Source: Hymenolepis diminuta (taxonomy: Eukaryota; Platyhelminthes; Cestoda; Cyclophyllidea; Hymenolepididae). From it: 64,000 nucleotides of DNA. The stretch lies in assembly GCA_900708905.1 (NCBI GenBank), contig CAADRB010000015.1:1530899-1594898 (forward strand). Direction: 5' to 3'. The position numbers and the translations under genes are program-made. Of the stretch, positions 11,601 to 23,100 are shown piece by piece; positions within the stretch are counted from its first letter, which is position 1, and each line of letters starts with the position of its first letter. The notes below the pieces were generated by a model. That model was not told the origin of the DNA. It searched no databases and saw only the letters and a program-made list of their open reading frames with translations.

Positions 11601-14430
11601 ACCGATCTTGCCCTAACACCAAGGTTTGAGCTTTTGCCTCAACCCAAGATCTATGTAAGCCCACCTTTTCATTTAGTAATTCCAAGTCTAACAAATCAGC
11701 CTATTTCAAATTTTTTTAGTGTATTGAACAACGTAATGAGCAGTAAAGCTGCTAGCTTAGCCAGAATCTATTTTCCGGACTTTAGAATACCTCTCTCTTC
11801 GATAATGTGGGGCCAAAGCATTTATTTAATTAACTAAGCTAAATTTTACCTGTTTTATGGTGACGTGAATCATTTCTAAAGGAAACGAACAGTGCCTTTA
11901 TTTCCTGATTCTTAACGGAATTCCCAGTTCAGCAATCTAATAAGCTTTATAGATGAGTCTATTTTAAACTGGAGTGAAATCGTCGCTAATCGTACTATTT
12001 GACCTATTTATCTTTCAATTCACATGAAGGTCATAAATGTAGACAACTGATCTTGATATTACAACCCTTTTAAAGCGTAAAGAAGATGGGAATGAAATAG
12101 TTTAAAACCTAACATAAAAACATAACTTCCATAATGAGGCAAAATTGGATCAAGCTATGAATAGCATTAGCAACAGTCAATCAGAAGGCACATCTGCAGA
12201 TTAGGAATGGTGATTATAGGTTCTGTTTTAATTTTTTCGTCAACAACCTTGCAGGAATTACATTCATTCGCGGATTTGTAAACTAATTTTTGAAACTTCA
12301 AAGAATTTTATGCAAATTACGGCGATTTATCATCTGCCTTCCCGCGTTTCTTTAATTCAGAGCAGATCTTAGAGCACGCTATCTACTTAGATAACGCCCA
12401 AGTTTCTTAGTCTAGTAAGTGCAGAATGGCAGTGCTTTTTCACGGGTCCCTTACGACATGCAGTTAAGGGGTTCGGTCTAAACCCAAATCACTTGTCGCA
12501 GTTACAAGCTGTGCGTCTCTTGGTACACAGTCGAACTAATTGCAGTTCTAATAGAAAATATTTGGGAAAAATTTATAAACTCGTTCGGACTGCGAGAACG
12601 GAGGTAAGCGACGGGGAAAGGGGTGAGAGTGAACTATTTATTTTGTTAAGTTGCCATCACCCGCTTTCTTTAGAATATAATAAAAATATAATTTAGTCTT
12701 CTTCCGCCATGACCATAAAAGTATCCGCTCATTGTCGGTGAATGAAAGAGCTTTCCATAGAATTGCCATGGTCCAAAGGATAGCTATGTCTTAGGTATCA
12801 AAGCAAACGAATTTTAGCATATATAAAAAAATTTTGACACATCTTTAATATGATAAATAAATCTTCAAGCATTGGACTCTTTCGCAAGAGTCTGTTTAAT
12901 AAGGAAGGGGGAGTTCTACGTTTATGTATACATCAAAAAGGAGGTGAAAATAGCTGCTTACAAATGGTCTTGAGAAGAGTGAGAGTGAGCGTCAGCTTTT
13001 ATACGAACGCAAGGAAAGTTCGCGTGGAGCTCAATTCTCAATAAATGAAAGAAAATGAAGGGAAACTGATCGGAAAATTCCTTTAATTCATCGGAAAAAG
13101 ACAATAGTATTCAATCAATGGATACCATGGTAATCATATAAGAAATGATGTTTATGATGTTTATAGAGAAAAAGGGTGCCTTACCTTATCTTAATTCTAA
13201 GATCAATAAACCGTCAACTCTTATTGATCAGGTTGGGTAAAGAAAATGGTTGGTCATGTGATTCCAATATAATTATCTCTTCAAATAGCCAAAAGCAACT
13301 AGTAAAAATGCTTTGAGAATTTTATAACATTGCTGGCGAGTCAACCATTCATCATCAATGAAGGGGTCAGTGACTGAAGTTTTCAGTCACGGAAGTGTTA
13401 GGAAAAAATAAACAAGAGCTAGTTTTTAATGGAAAATCTAAAGATTTTACTGTCGACTTTTGAATAAAGTTGTTTTCATTGTAAAAACAACTAATACTTA
13501 ACAAATAAGAGAACTAATTTTGAAGTTTGCTATTGAAAAACACGTACAAAAATGGGGTAGCTACGATTTTTAATCCAATCGTGTAGTCCAAATTATCCTT
13601 GTTATGAGAATTCAAATATCAAGATAAATACTTTAACTAAATTATTTCAATAACTGTAAAGGAAAGAGAGATTTCCGAATTACATATCAATTAAACAGTT
13701 GCAATGATGTAAATACCTGATTTTGATGTGCAACCACTGGCTTGAATGCATATTAGCTGAATCATTTATGCATCGATTTTCTATATTCATTAGAGTGTCT
13801 GAATGTGTAATTATTAAATGCTGGTGTGTTTGTTTTCAATTCAATTACCAATAGGTCCAAACTAGGTCGTTATTCCTTTCCCATCGGTTTCTTCTCCAAG
13901 TAATACTAAAAATAGCTAGAGTACGAATAATGAGTATGGAAAAGATTTTTCATTATTCTTTTATTTGAAACATTCTAGTGAGCATTCCTTTCTCTTGTGT
14001 TCAGTTTGAATCCGATTCCTTATTCAGTGAACAATATTCAGTAATATTGTCGAATTGGATATGTTTATGCATTCTAATTTTCTATCATGTTTCACCCACC
14101 CCAACCAATTCAGTCAAGAAGGTTTTGAAATACTTCCTGCAAATAATTAGCGAAGAGATGAAAGTAATTTGAAAGCGTTTCAACTCGAACCATGAAAACC
14201 CTAATGGGAAACGTGAGCCTAATTAAATTAGAGTCTAACTACCATAATTAGTTAATCACTTGACCAATCTAACAAATTTTGTGTGCTTAGCAGTTTTATT
14301 CTCATCATAGCCGTACAGGTGAACGAAAGATAATGATAATAATATAATACTGGTTCCTAATTCTATCTAGGAAGACGTTTTTCAGCACACATCTTGGGTT
14401 AGGAATGGCATTACTGAGTCCACCTGATGA
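8696..14430. other. no gene recognised
   Basis: The longest gap-free plus-strand frame here (10666-11037, 123 codons) has two hydrophobic segments but no recognisable motif, sits in T-rich sequence and lacks exon-like boundaries. Nothing else stands out. Confidence 0.55.
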
Positions 14431-14540
14431 GAAATCAAAATTCTGCCATTCCTCTTATTAAATAAATTTAACCAGTGCAACTGACCATTCATCTCACCGG
14501 ATATATACTGATGACCACTGACAAGAGTTCGGTCACTAAC
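14431..14540 (+). repeat. dispersed repeat family C, copy 3 (5' part)
   Basis: AAATCAAAATTCTGCCATTCCTCTTATTAAATAAATTTAACCAGTGCAACTGACCATTCATC parallels the first ~80 bp of the other C copies; similarity fades after that. Weak. Confidence 0.4.
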
Positions 14541-17500
14541 GAGCATGTTAAAAATAATGAATTTTACAATTAGCAAACACCGGAGATGAAATATAAAGGT
14601 ACTTTTAGAAATCTGGGGTTTGCTTAGTTCTAAATACATAAGGTAGAAACTGTACACTAATGTCGTCAGTTGGGTAAAGGGAGGGGGCAAATATCGTAGT
14701 AAATCAGGAGGGCTAGGGATGTTCAGGGTATGCGCGTGCGCCTATGAAGGACAAAAACATGACACTCTAACAACATGTTCCAGAATAATCACGTCATCTA
14801 ATTGGGACTCAATTTCTACTGGCTGTAGCCGCATGATATAGCACTGTGACGTCTTTTGAAAAAGATTAGATAAACAACATAAAAGTGCATCAAATAAGAG
14901 AAAAGAGTGAATTTATTGAACCGTCCCAATAAAATTATTTAGAGATATGAAAAAGTTAATTGAATTTTGAAAGCAATTTGGGCTAAATTCATTTTGATGG
15001 TAAACAGGCAAATTTCGATATATTTAACACGGTCAAATTAAATTTAAATCAGTTAAAATGCGTATTTGAACTATCTTATTCAACTAATCAATTCATTCAC
15101 AATTCCTGCACAAAGGTAGTAATTTTGAATGAGGATGCTTTAGAAGAGTTTTCCTCCATTTTAAAACATTCATTATGGAGGATATCTTGTATTTGAAGTT
15201 TCTGAATTTAAAAGTAGGAAGTTATTTCAGACCTTAGTAATGGTTGGTCCTATTTCATTCTTGGAATATTTTGGCAGTAATGGGTTCTATCTTTCCCCAC
15301 TATCATCGATTCCTCAATACGAGGTAACGGAAATTAGTGAGAATGTAGTTAAAAACCTCTTAAAACATCTTTTAACTTTAGTTATCATTGTAGCAAATTG
15401 TAAGGGTTAACAACAGTTTTAGAGCAGAATACCAAGAGCTGACTGGGCCGAAATGTATTGACCAAACCACAATGAGGATTTTATCGAGTAAGAGAGGGAT
15501 AAGGAACAAAGGTGACGAGAGGGAAGCGTAGGAACCGGTGGATGACAAACGTGTCTGCGCATGTGTGTGCGTGTGGATATACAAAGACAGTTTACCAGTC
15601 GTTGGGCCAGAACGCGTGTGAAGACATGAGTACAAGCGTGTTTTCAATGAAACGGAAATCGATAAACGCATATAGACATGGCAGATGGGGGTTTTGAGTC
15701 CTATGGATATAGATACATCACGGCGGCTACGTGGACGAAAAATAAAATCTTTTCATAGAGAATGTGAATAAAGAGTAATTTCAGAAATGCGTAGAGTCGT
15801 CCTTCACCATGCCTTATTTACCTAGTCATTAATAGCCATCCGTAATACTCCAACACCGAATAGAATTATTATTCCATCCTGAATAAGGAATAGAATGGTA
15901 TAGAATTCTCACAAGAATATAGTGAATTAAAATATGGTAAAAATAGCATTTGTGTAACAAAAGAATTCACTCAAGAATCCACGAATAGCACTATTCGCTT
16001 TCCACTTATTTTAAACGAAATTGTGGAGAAATTGATAGGCAGAACAGTTTCGATCATCGAGAAAATTAATACGAACAAGGACGCACCTACAATAGATCAG
16101 AATTCATAAAATTTTCTGTGTAGAAAATCAAAGAAGAATATCAATTACTGCACAACTCTTGCCTCTATTTCTTTATTTGGAGTACACAAGACTCGTGGTT
16201 CAACAGTTCTGGGATGGGCCTATGGCTTTCACATCTCAGTGGAAAACCTATGATACTATATTTAGCAGATAAAATTTTCTCTAAATTAATGAAGTATCCT
16301 TCTCTGCAAAATTTCATTAACCTAAATCAGATGATCCCCATCTGGCCGCTTCGATTACTTCCACTCCTCCCTCCTAAATGGACTCTTCTTGTTACCCTAT
16401 AACTTCATACAATTTATGGATGTTGGAATATTTACTATTGATTTGCAGCTAGTCATTGTAACTTATGTAAAATCTACCCGCCTTTGTTGTACTAAGCTCT
16501 GGTTGCAATCAGCAGCAATGAAGTTTCTTTGATCTTTCATTTTCTTAGAAACGTGATAAAAGAGATAAATAGTTCTTTTGTTTTTCATTTGAGGAATGCA
16601 TAGTTGATGCATAGACATCTCTTATGAACCCAAGATTCAAGCTTGTTATAGCTTGATCAGTAGTTTCTTACTTGACCTTTCTTATAGCATTATTTTTAAA
16701 TGTTACTTTATTCCCGCTTTTATCTGTTAAAATGAAACTTTGCAGTGCTAATGTTATTTCAACGGTATTTTTGTCTTCCTTCGTACTATTTCAACCTGCG
16801 TATTAAGGAAGAGACAAGATAATTGGGAAGCACCTAACACACAAGCATCAGACATCTCCCATTCACTCAACATTTCAAGGTTAACAGTCCTAGTAAATGC
16901 TACTGATAGATTTCAAAGTATGGATTAATGCATTTTGCTTTATTTTTAGAGAGATGCTTCAAATAAGTGTTATAATAAAATAATAGATCAGTTCGAAAGA
17001 GCAATATTTATCCAACATTTATGCGGATGATCTTAAAAACTTGCAATATTTCTGTTTCAGAATTAAAAGAATAAAAATGAGAAATCAGTAATGGCCTCGA
17101 AATTTCGCCTAATTTCTTTACTGATATTTTATTTTTAGTTCGCAAATCTAAATTAAAATAGCATGCTTTTCCTTCCAAAATCTGGCTGTGGTTTCTATCT
17201 TGCTGCGCTTCGTGCATTATGGTTTCATTTATGGACTAAGAAATCGGCAGACCTGTCAAGTGAAGAATCTCATCACAAAAAAATGGTGTGGAATTGGTAG
17301 AATTCCAACGAAATTAAGTCGTTCAAAATTGGATGATTTGTACGTTGTAAATAGGCTAGCCATAAAACAGATAAGCAAAAAATAATATTTATGGCAGGAA
17401 TAGAAACAATTTGAAATTCGCTAATGAACTGCACAGCGAAATGACACAAAAGAAAGGTACCGTCAATGATTTTATCTGTAATTATATTAAGTACATCGAT

Positions 17501-17997
17501 CAAACTAATTGGATAGCAACGATAAATGAATGATGTCATGATGTTAGCCAACAGTGAATCAATGTATGCGCAAAAACACTGAAAAACATTACGGATTCGC
17601 ATAAGCCGACAAAGGAGTAGAACTAGGTAGAGACACATCAAGTGTCTAAATGGTTAAGTTATATCTTTGCATTAACAGAATAATTAGGTAGGGAGACGAA
17701 GATTTAAAACTGCTCCTACTGGCTTGTTAGGCATCAGGATATTGTTTCGAATTGATATGCTAGAACAAGAATTGAATTGACATTCAGTTCAGTATGAAAT
17801 AAGTTGGCATTTTAAATTTAATAAGCGAATAATTTCTGTAAGTTTTGTAATAAAAAACTTTAGCAGTACAAAGTGTCATGGTATCTGACGTTTTTCATGT
17901 AAAAATGATTTCACAGAGTGAAGACTAAAAAAGGATTGCATTTAAAAAGAATTTTTTATCAAATTTACTTTGCGCAAATAAATTCTATTTCGATATG
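14541..17997. other. no gene recognised apart from repeat D
   Basis: AT-rich, with short frames only. Family D copy 1 explains the longer minus-strand frame at 15378-15671. Confidence 0.55.
15405..15662 (-). repeat. interspersed repeat family D, copy 1 (~258 bp)
   Basis: The minus strand matches the plus strand of 50337-50595 along its whole length, by eye about 75-80% identical. Shared landmarks are CCGTTTCATT, CAT.TCTTCAC, AAACTGTCTTTGTAT, GCGCAGACNCGTTTGTCAT, GCTTCCCTCTC and TTGATGTTATACTCTAAAACCGTTGTTA in copy 2 numbering. It is GC-richer than its surroundings. Open frames through it are a side effect of composition. Confidence 0.82.
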
Positions 17998-18190
17998 CAT
18001 CGATGGCGCATTGGTCATTGTGCTAGTCTGTTATGTCAGAGACCACGGGTGCGATACCATCGGCCCACACCCAGTGAGTGGAATGACTAGCCTCACTATT
18101 TGAGTTTGGCTGATAAAGTAAATGACGGGATTCGAGTTTCTCACCAGTTTTTCAATGGTGCTACGCCCCAAACCTAGAGGAGTGTTGGAA
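17998..18190 (+). mobile_element. tRNA-like SINE, copy 1
   Basis: TGGCGCATTGGTCA at 18004 resembles an RNA polymerase III A box, and GGGTGCGATACC at 18047 a degenerate B box (one key T changed). Their start-to-start spacing is 43 bp, as in a tRNA. The head and roughly 100 bp of tail match the minus strand of 51590-51796. The T-stem does not pair, so it is not a functional tRNA. Confidence 0.65.
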
Positions 18191-19917
18191 ATACTTTTCT
18201 TATAGGCTTAAGAATTGTCATTATTATGTGTGATGATATTTTACCATTTACAGACAATAACGATATTCCAGTACAAGCCGCTTATGAAATTATAAACTGA
18301 GAAAATTCAAAAATATTTCAAAATATACATTATGTTGACCTTATCGTTTGCCTACTATTAACTGTTGTCTTAATTTACATAACGATTTTCCTATCTCCAT
18401 GACGTCGATCCTCGCTCCATTCTGTCTACTCACCCCTCGGTTCTTAATTAGCTTATCGATTTCTTCCTCTGTTGAACATAACTATACTCAAGAATGTTTT
18501 ATTTTCTTAGATGATAAGATTATGTTTTCTAGCTTGTGCAGATGAATTCAACTTAACTGTACTTTGTTAAATAAATAATCCCAATACTTTAAACCCTTTT
18601 GCCACTTATCGCATTAGTTTCCATCATTCAAATTGTATTATACACAACTATTAATTTGATCGAATGTCATGAGTGGTTAGTTGAATCGTCTCATCAATTA
18701 TGCGTTTATCTTTATTCTTCCATACATCATCATTCCATTCAGTTATAAGCTATTCACTCATTCATTCATAGACACCATTATCATTTTTATTTAACCAATG
18801 TATCGATTAATATTGAATATAAAATGACTTCATACTTTCTATATATTAGAACCTATTGAATATCTTAGTTGACTCTGAAAGATTACTTTCCACGGGACTC
18901 ACGAAAATTATTTTCAGACCACATGTTTCATCAACTGATTTCATAAAATTATTTTCCCATTCGAGCGGTTGAATAAACCGAATGCAGTCAGTGCTCCGCT
19001 GTGCACAAAATACACCTGCACATCGACCACTAATTTTCACTCGCGTCTGCCTTGTAAGAACTCGGTTAATCTACCTACATTATTCACACACCTAGGTTTT
19101 TGTACGCTCTATACAAAGACCCTGTTTCCTCACTGTGTTCTCAATCTTCGTTTCATTTTCTCTCCCTCGAAATTCCATCGCTACTGTAAAATATACTTTG
19201 GCCTACACTTAGCTCTGGTTCTGATTACTGAAGTGGCATTTTACGCAAAAGTTCACCTTTATGTGATTTCCCGTACTAACTTAAATGATCTTGTCTCCAA
19301 CACCGAATATGATTAATTTCCGATAGCCATTAGAGGGAAGAACCAATATTCAGGAAGAATGCATATAATGTATTTGTGGTCGACAAACTTTAAATGTAAT
19401 CAATAACTGGAGGTTAATAGAGAGGAAGAAGAGAGAGGGATCAGAGCAAATCCATTTGGGGAGGGGAGATCAGAAGTTGGAAGAGGCAAGAAATAGAGGA
19501 CAGAAGGAATGGAAGGAAAGGGGTGGATAAGAAATCAGGAAATGTTTAGTAATAACAATAATCATAACAATAATATAGTAGTCATGAGTGTTCCATTACA
19601 TCTCAGGGAGAGGGAAATAAGAATATATATAATGGGGAAAGGATAAGTGGATGGGGAGGTTAATCTGTAGAAGTGGAAATTTTGCTGCATAGGGTACTGA
19701 TATTCATCTAGTAGTACATCACCATACACACGAACAAGGAGAATGTAGGAGGAAGAGGGAGAATGGGAGGGTTGGGATAGGACTTGAGATATCACATATG
19801 GCTTTGGGTATTAGAGGAATTGAGATAGCACACAACAACGTTAAGTAGAAGTAAACTCTGAGTCTTGATTTTTGGAATGTAGGAAGGGGAACAAAGAGGA
19901 AATACCTTGGAGGTTCA
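18191..19917. other. downstream flank of tomosyn; includes probable 3' UTR
   Basis: No conserved coding sequence. The part next to 19918 is transcribed as 3' UTR in all likelihood; its end cannot be fixed from sequence. A plus-strand frame at 18969-19316 (115 codons) has no recognisable motif. Confidence 0.5.
19414..19770. other. polypurine-rich (+) / CU-rich (-) stretch downstream of the tomosyn stop
   Basis: From 19414 to about 19545, and again at 19737-19780, the plus strand is strongly A/G-biased with many GGA and GAGA runs. The minus strand, hence the likely tomosyn 3' UTR, would be C/U-rich. It begins about 150 bp past the stop codon. No clear polyadenylation signal was found in the first 500 bp; the nearest TTTATT (AATAAA on the minus strand) motifs noted are near 18711 and 18788. 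Confidence 0.5.
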
Positions 19918-20150
19918 TCATCGCGGCCAGACACCCCACCATTTGTCCTGTTTCTCGTATTTAGCTGCCAACATGGCTGCAGTCTTACTGAGATTCTTGG
20001 ATTGCTCCATCATCTCCTGGGCTTGGACATCCAGTTGACCCAACTTCTCGCCACGCTCTATGGCGGCATTCCGAGCTCGGGCTATTTCCGAGGTTGTACC
20101 AGATGCCTGACCTCCTAGACGTTCCATTCGACCTGAAGGCAGGAGGGCAG
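19918..20150 (-). CDS. STXBP5: tomosyn terminal exon: R-SNARE motif and stop
   Basis: Open to the stop TGA at 19918-19920. The motif runs SEIARARNAAIERGEKLGQL then DVQAQEMMEQSKNLSKTAAM, ending KYEKQDKWWGVWPR. The zero-layer Arg is encoded at 20053-20055 in ERGEKL, as in ERGQRL of tomosyns and ERDQKL of VAMPs. No hydrophobic anchor follows, so the SNARE is soluble, as in tomosyn. The start was set at acceptor ATCAG (20151) because the nearby GCAG would join the previous exon to create a TGA; a short missed exon in the 7-kb intron cannot be excluded. The WWGVWPR end differs from the KDKKWYQF end of vertebrates. Confidence 0.93.
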
Positions 20151-23100
20151 CTGATGTTGATTTTCCTGCATGTTGCTCACCTACTACAATATGAACTATA
20201 TCATTAATATCAGTTTAATCAATAGTAACCTACCCAGTTCTCTGACAAACTCACTTTAATTCTCCTTTTATGAATTCTCAACTCTCAACAATTATACTTC
20301 TCGCCATTTATTTCATTCCTACACCTTTCACCTCTACTGACCCAGCTAGAGCCAGTGAGCGGAGTTGTCTCATACAAATTCATTGTGGCCTAGAATCCCC
20401 AGATACTTGCCAGTGCTAACAATATATTAGCCCTTTACTAAACAGGACTAGGTTTTCAACTATAACATATAGGAAAAGCAATTTCTCTTTCCTTCTACTT
20501 GCCTTTGATGTAGTGAGTATGAAAGAAAGCACATTTTGGTGTCAATAAAAGACAACTGAATATTAACAAAACGCACAAAGCATAAATGGTAAGAAGAGAA
20601 AAGGAATTACAAAATGAATACTTTTAAATTTTTCCCATATACTTTTGCACTTCCTATACCTTAACACTTAATAAGAAAGCAAGGACAGATGTCAAGGTTT
20701 AAAATACTTTCTTCGTAAGAGTACTCATTGAGGAGTGAACAATCCCCCCATTTCGATAAAAGTTGGAAGTAATATTGAGCGAAGATTTTAACCTACAAAG
20801 TACTGATGTAGGACTGTAAAATTTGCTGATCTATTACCCTTTTGAGTTTATAAGCTACATTGTCAGTTAGACAAGGAGACAGTCTGAGAGATGAATCATG
20901 CATGGAAGGGAGTGAAGCGAAACAGTCAGAAGAAATATGGGGAAATTCATAAGCAAATTAACAGTTTAAATTGGATAGGAAATGTAGTCAATTCAATAAT
21001 GAGGACTTGGTTTACGATTATTTAATTTTAACTCCTCTTCAGTGATACTAAATGCATACTAATCTTTAAGAAACAAAGGTATTCAAGTGATTTTTCAACT
21101 AATATGTTAAATTTAAATTACTGACAGAACAGAGTACTCTTCGTCTTAATTAACCACGATGTAAACACACCCGATCAGACAGAGGTAACGAGTTCTAATT
21201 AAAAATTTGTGTGTACCAAAAGCATTTTATTGTAAATAAAATGTGGTGGCTTTGGGGATTTTAACGACACTTGGGATTATACTTGCTAACTATCACTAGG
21301 ACTTTTCATAGAATACGCAAAATAGGAAACATGTTCCTCAATAGAATTTACATCATTTATTTACCAATAGGGAATGAACTCGATCAATCGGATAGAATTT
21401 AATGGCCGTAATAGTCTTAATTCAACATTAACTTTTCATATTTAGTCCATTTAAAAATAGGTCTTATCAAATGCACGATTTAGATAAGGAGTACGTATTT
21501 ACTAAGAGAAGAAAGGCGAATTTGAGAATTCTAGTGAAGAAAGTGAAATTTTTCGCCAAGTTTAAATTGTAGTTAGGGCCTCTTCGCCCTTGTAAACTTC
21601 ATTGCTTGGAACTTAGATTTTCAAGGCAAGTGGATGAAAGTTGTGGTACCTATTGGTTTTCAAGAGTAAAAACTGCTTTGTCTAATTCAGTCCACATTCA
21701 TTGGATTATAGACGAAGGCGTACGCCCGAATTGAACAAGTAAAAAAATTAGATCACGTTGGTACACCTATCTTGAGAGTTATGGAGCCATTATTTGATAA
21801 AATCTAGCGAGATAATTTCTGTTGATGATCGAGATAGAAAATGATACTAGTTTACATGCTTTACTGTGACAGAGCTCATTAAAATTCATTCCCAGTAAAC
21901 TCAAATAAATTCTTCAACTTTTGCCTATCATTAAATTAAATAACAAGATAATCTGTGAATAAGATTTATAAATGTAAAAGTGGCAAGTTCTAATTTTAAT
22001 GTAAAAAGATTATCACAGCTAAAGAATCGGTCTCGTGTAAATAAAGGACTTAGGAAGTAAGTGGACTGAAGCAATATTCATTATCATCGAAGAGATAATT
22101 CCTATAAAACTAAGCTAACACTGGACGTTAATAGCAATCGTTTAACCACTGGATATGTAAGGTTACAGGACCTCATTCACTTTGCATAAACAATCAAATT
22201 TACTCAATAGAATCTATTTAATCAATATTTAAATGTAAATGAAGCTAATCAATCTGATATTGATGGGATTTATACAAATCTATTTATCAGAAGTTCAAAT
22301 GTGGTACTAGTACTAAACTATTACTCTCTTTCGAGTTTAGCAAGGGAACAGACAGATCTTAAAGCAGCAATTTTACTTGCAACGAAAAGAGTACTACCTT
22401 CAGAAATATTTTGCAATTGCGCCTGTTCCAATGTTTCACGTTAGCAAAAAAATTTCACTTAGTTAGCTTCCCGTTTATTCGCGGTTAGTAGTACGCAAGT
22501 ATTCCTTATTTTGGTTTCCATAACCTACTTTTGAGATACCTCTTCTAAAATTAAACCTAGTTATTTAGAATTCGGTATTAATGGCGGTCTTTTAACTATT
22601 GCATATACGAAACCACAATGTTTAAAAATGCATCAGAAACTAGATAAATGTGTTTTATTTAGTGAGAGGCCAAGAAGCTAGTATTTAATACTGTTTTTAT
22701 TTAGTCAAACATCACTATTACCGAAATTCTCGAGAAAAATAATATGATCATTTTTTACCAGTCATAGACCACAAATCAGACCAACTAAGAGTTTTGAAAA
22801 TCAAAAGACGAGAGTGGCGTCACAACCCAATCTTTTAAACTTTTTAAATTAAGCAAAATTTTCAATCGCAGCTAAATTTGTGACACCAAGACAGAAGTCT
22901 CCCGACTTCACTTTTCTTCTCTAATTCCAAATCCAATTTAAAAGCCAAAAACCTCCCTGCACAAATCGTATCTTGATGTGATCCTTTGTCTAAATGAAAT
23001 CTTACAGTTCAAACAAACACCTTTACATAGTCATTTTCTATGGCTCCCATATAAAGACGATACATATGATATGCCTAAATAGTTTTGGTAAATAAAGTGC

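Noticed and set aside
15378..15671. 97-codon minus-strand frame with similarity to a frame at 50412-50642
   Set aside because: The similarity comes from the two copies of repeat family D; different frames are open in each and no protein is conserved.
18004..18070. Possible functional tRNA gene
   Set aside because: A-box and B-box-like motifs are present, but the T-stem and acceptor stem do not pair and the B box has a key T to G change; better explained as SINE.
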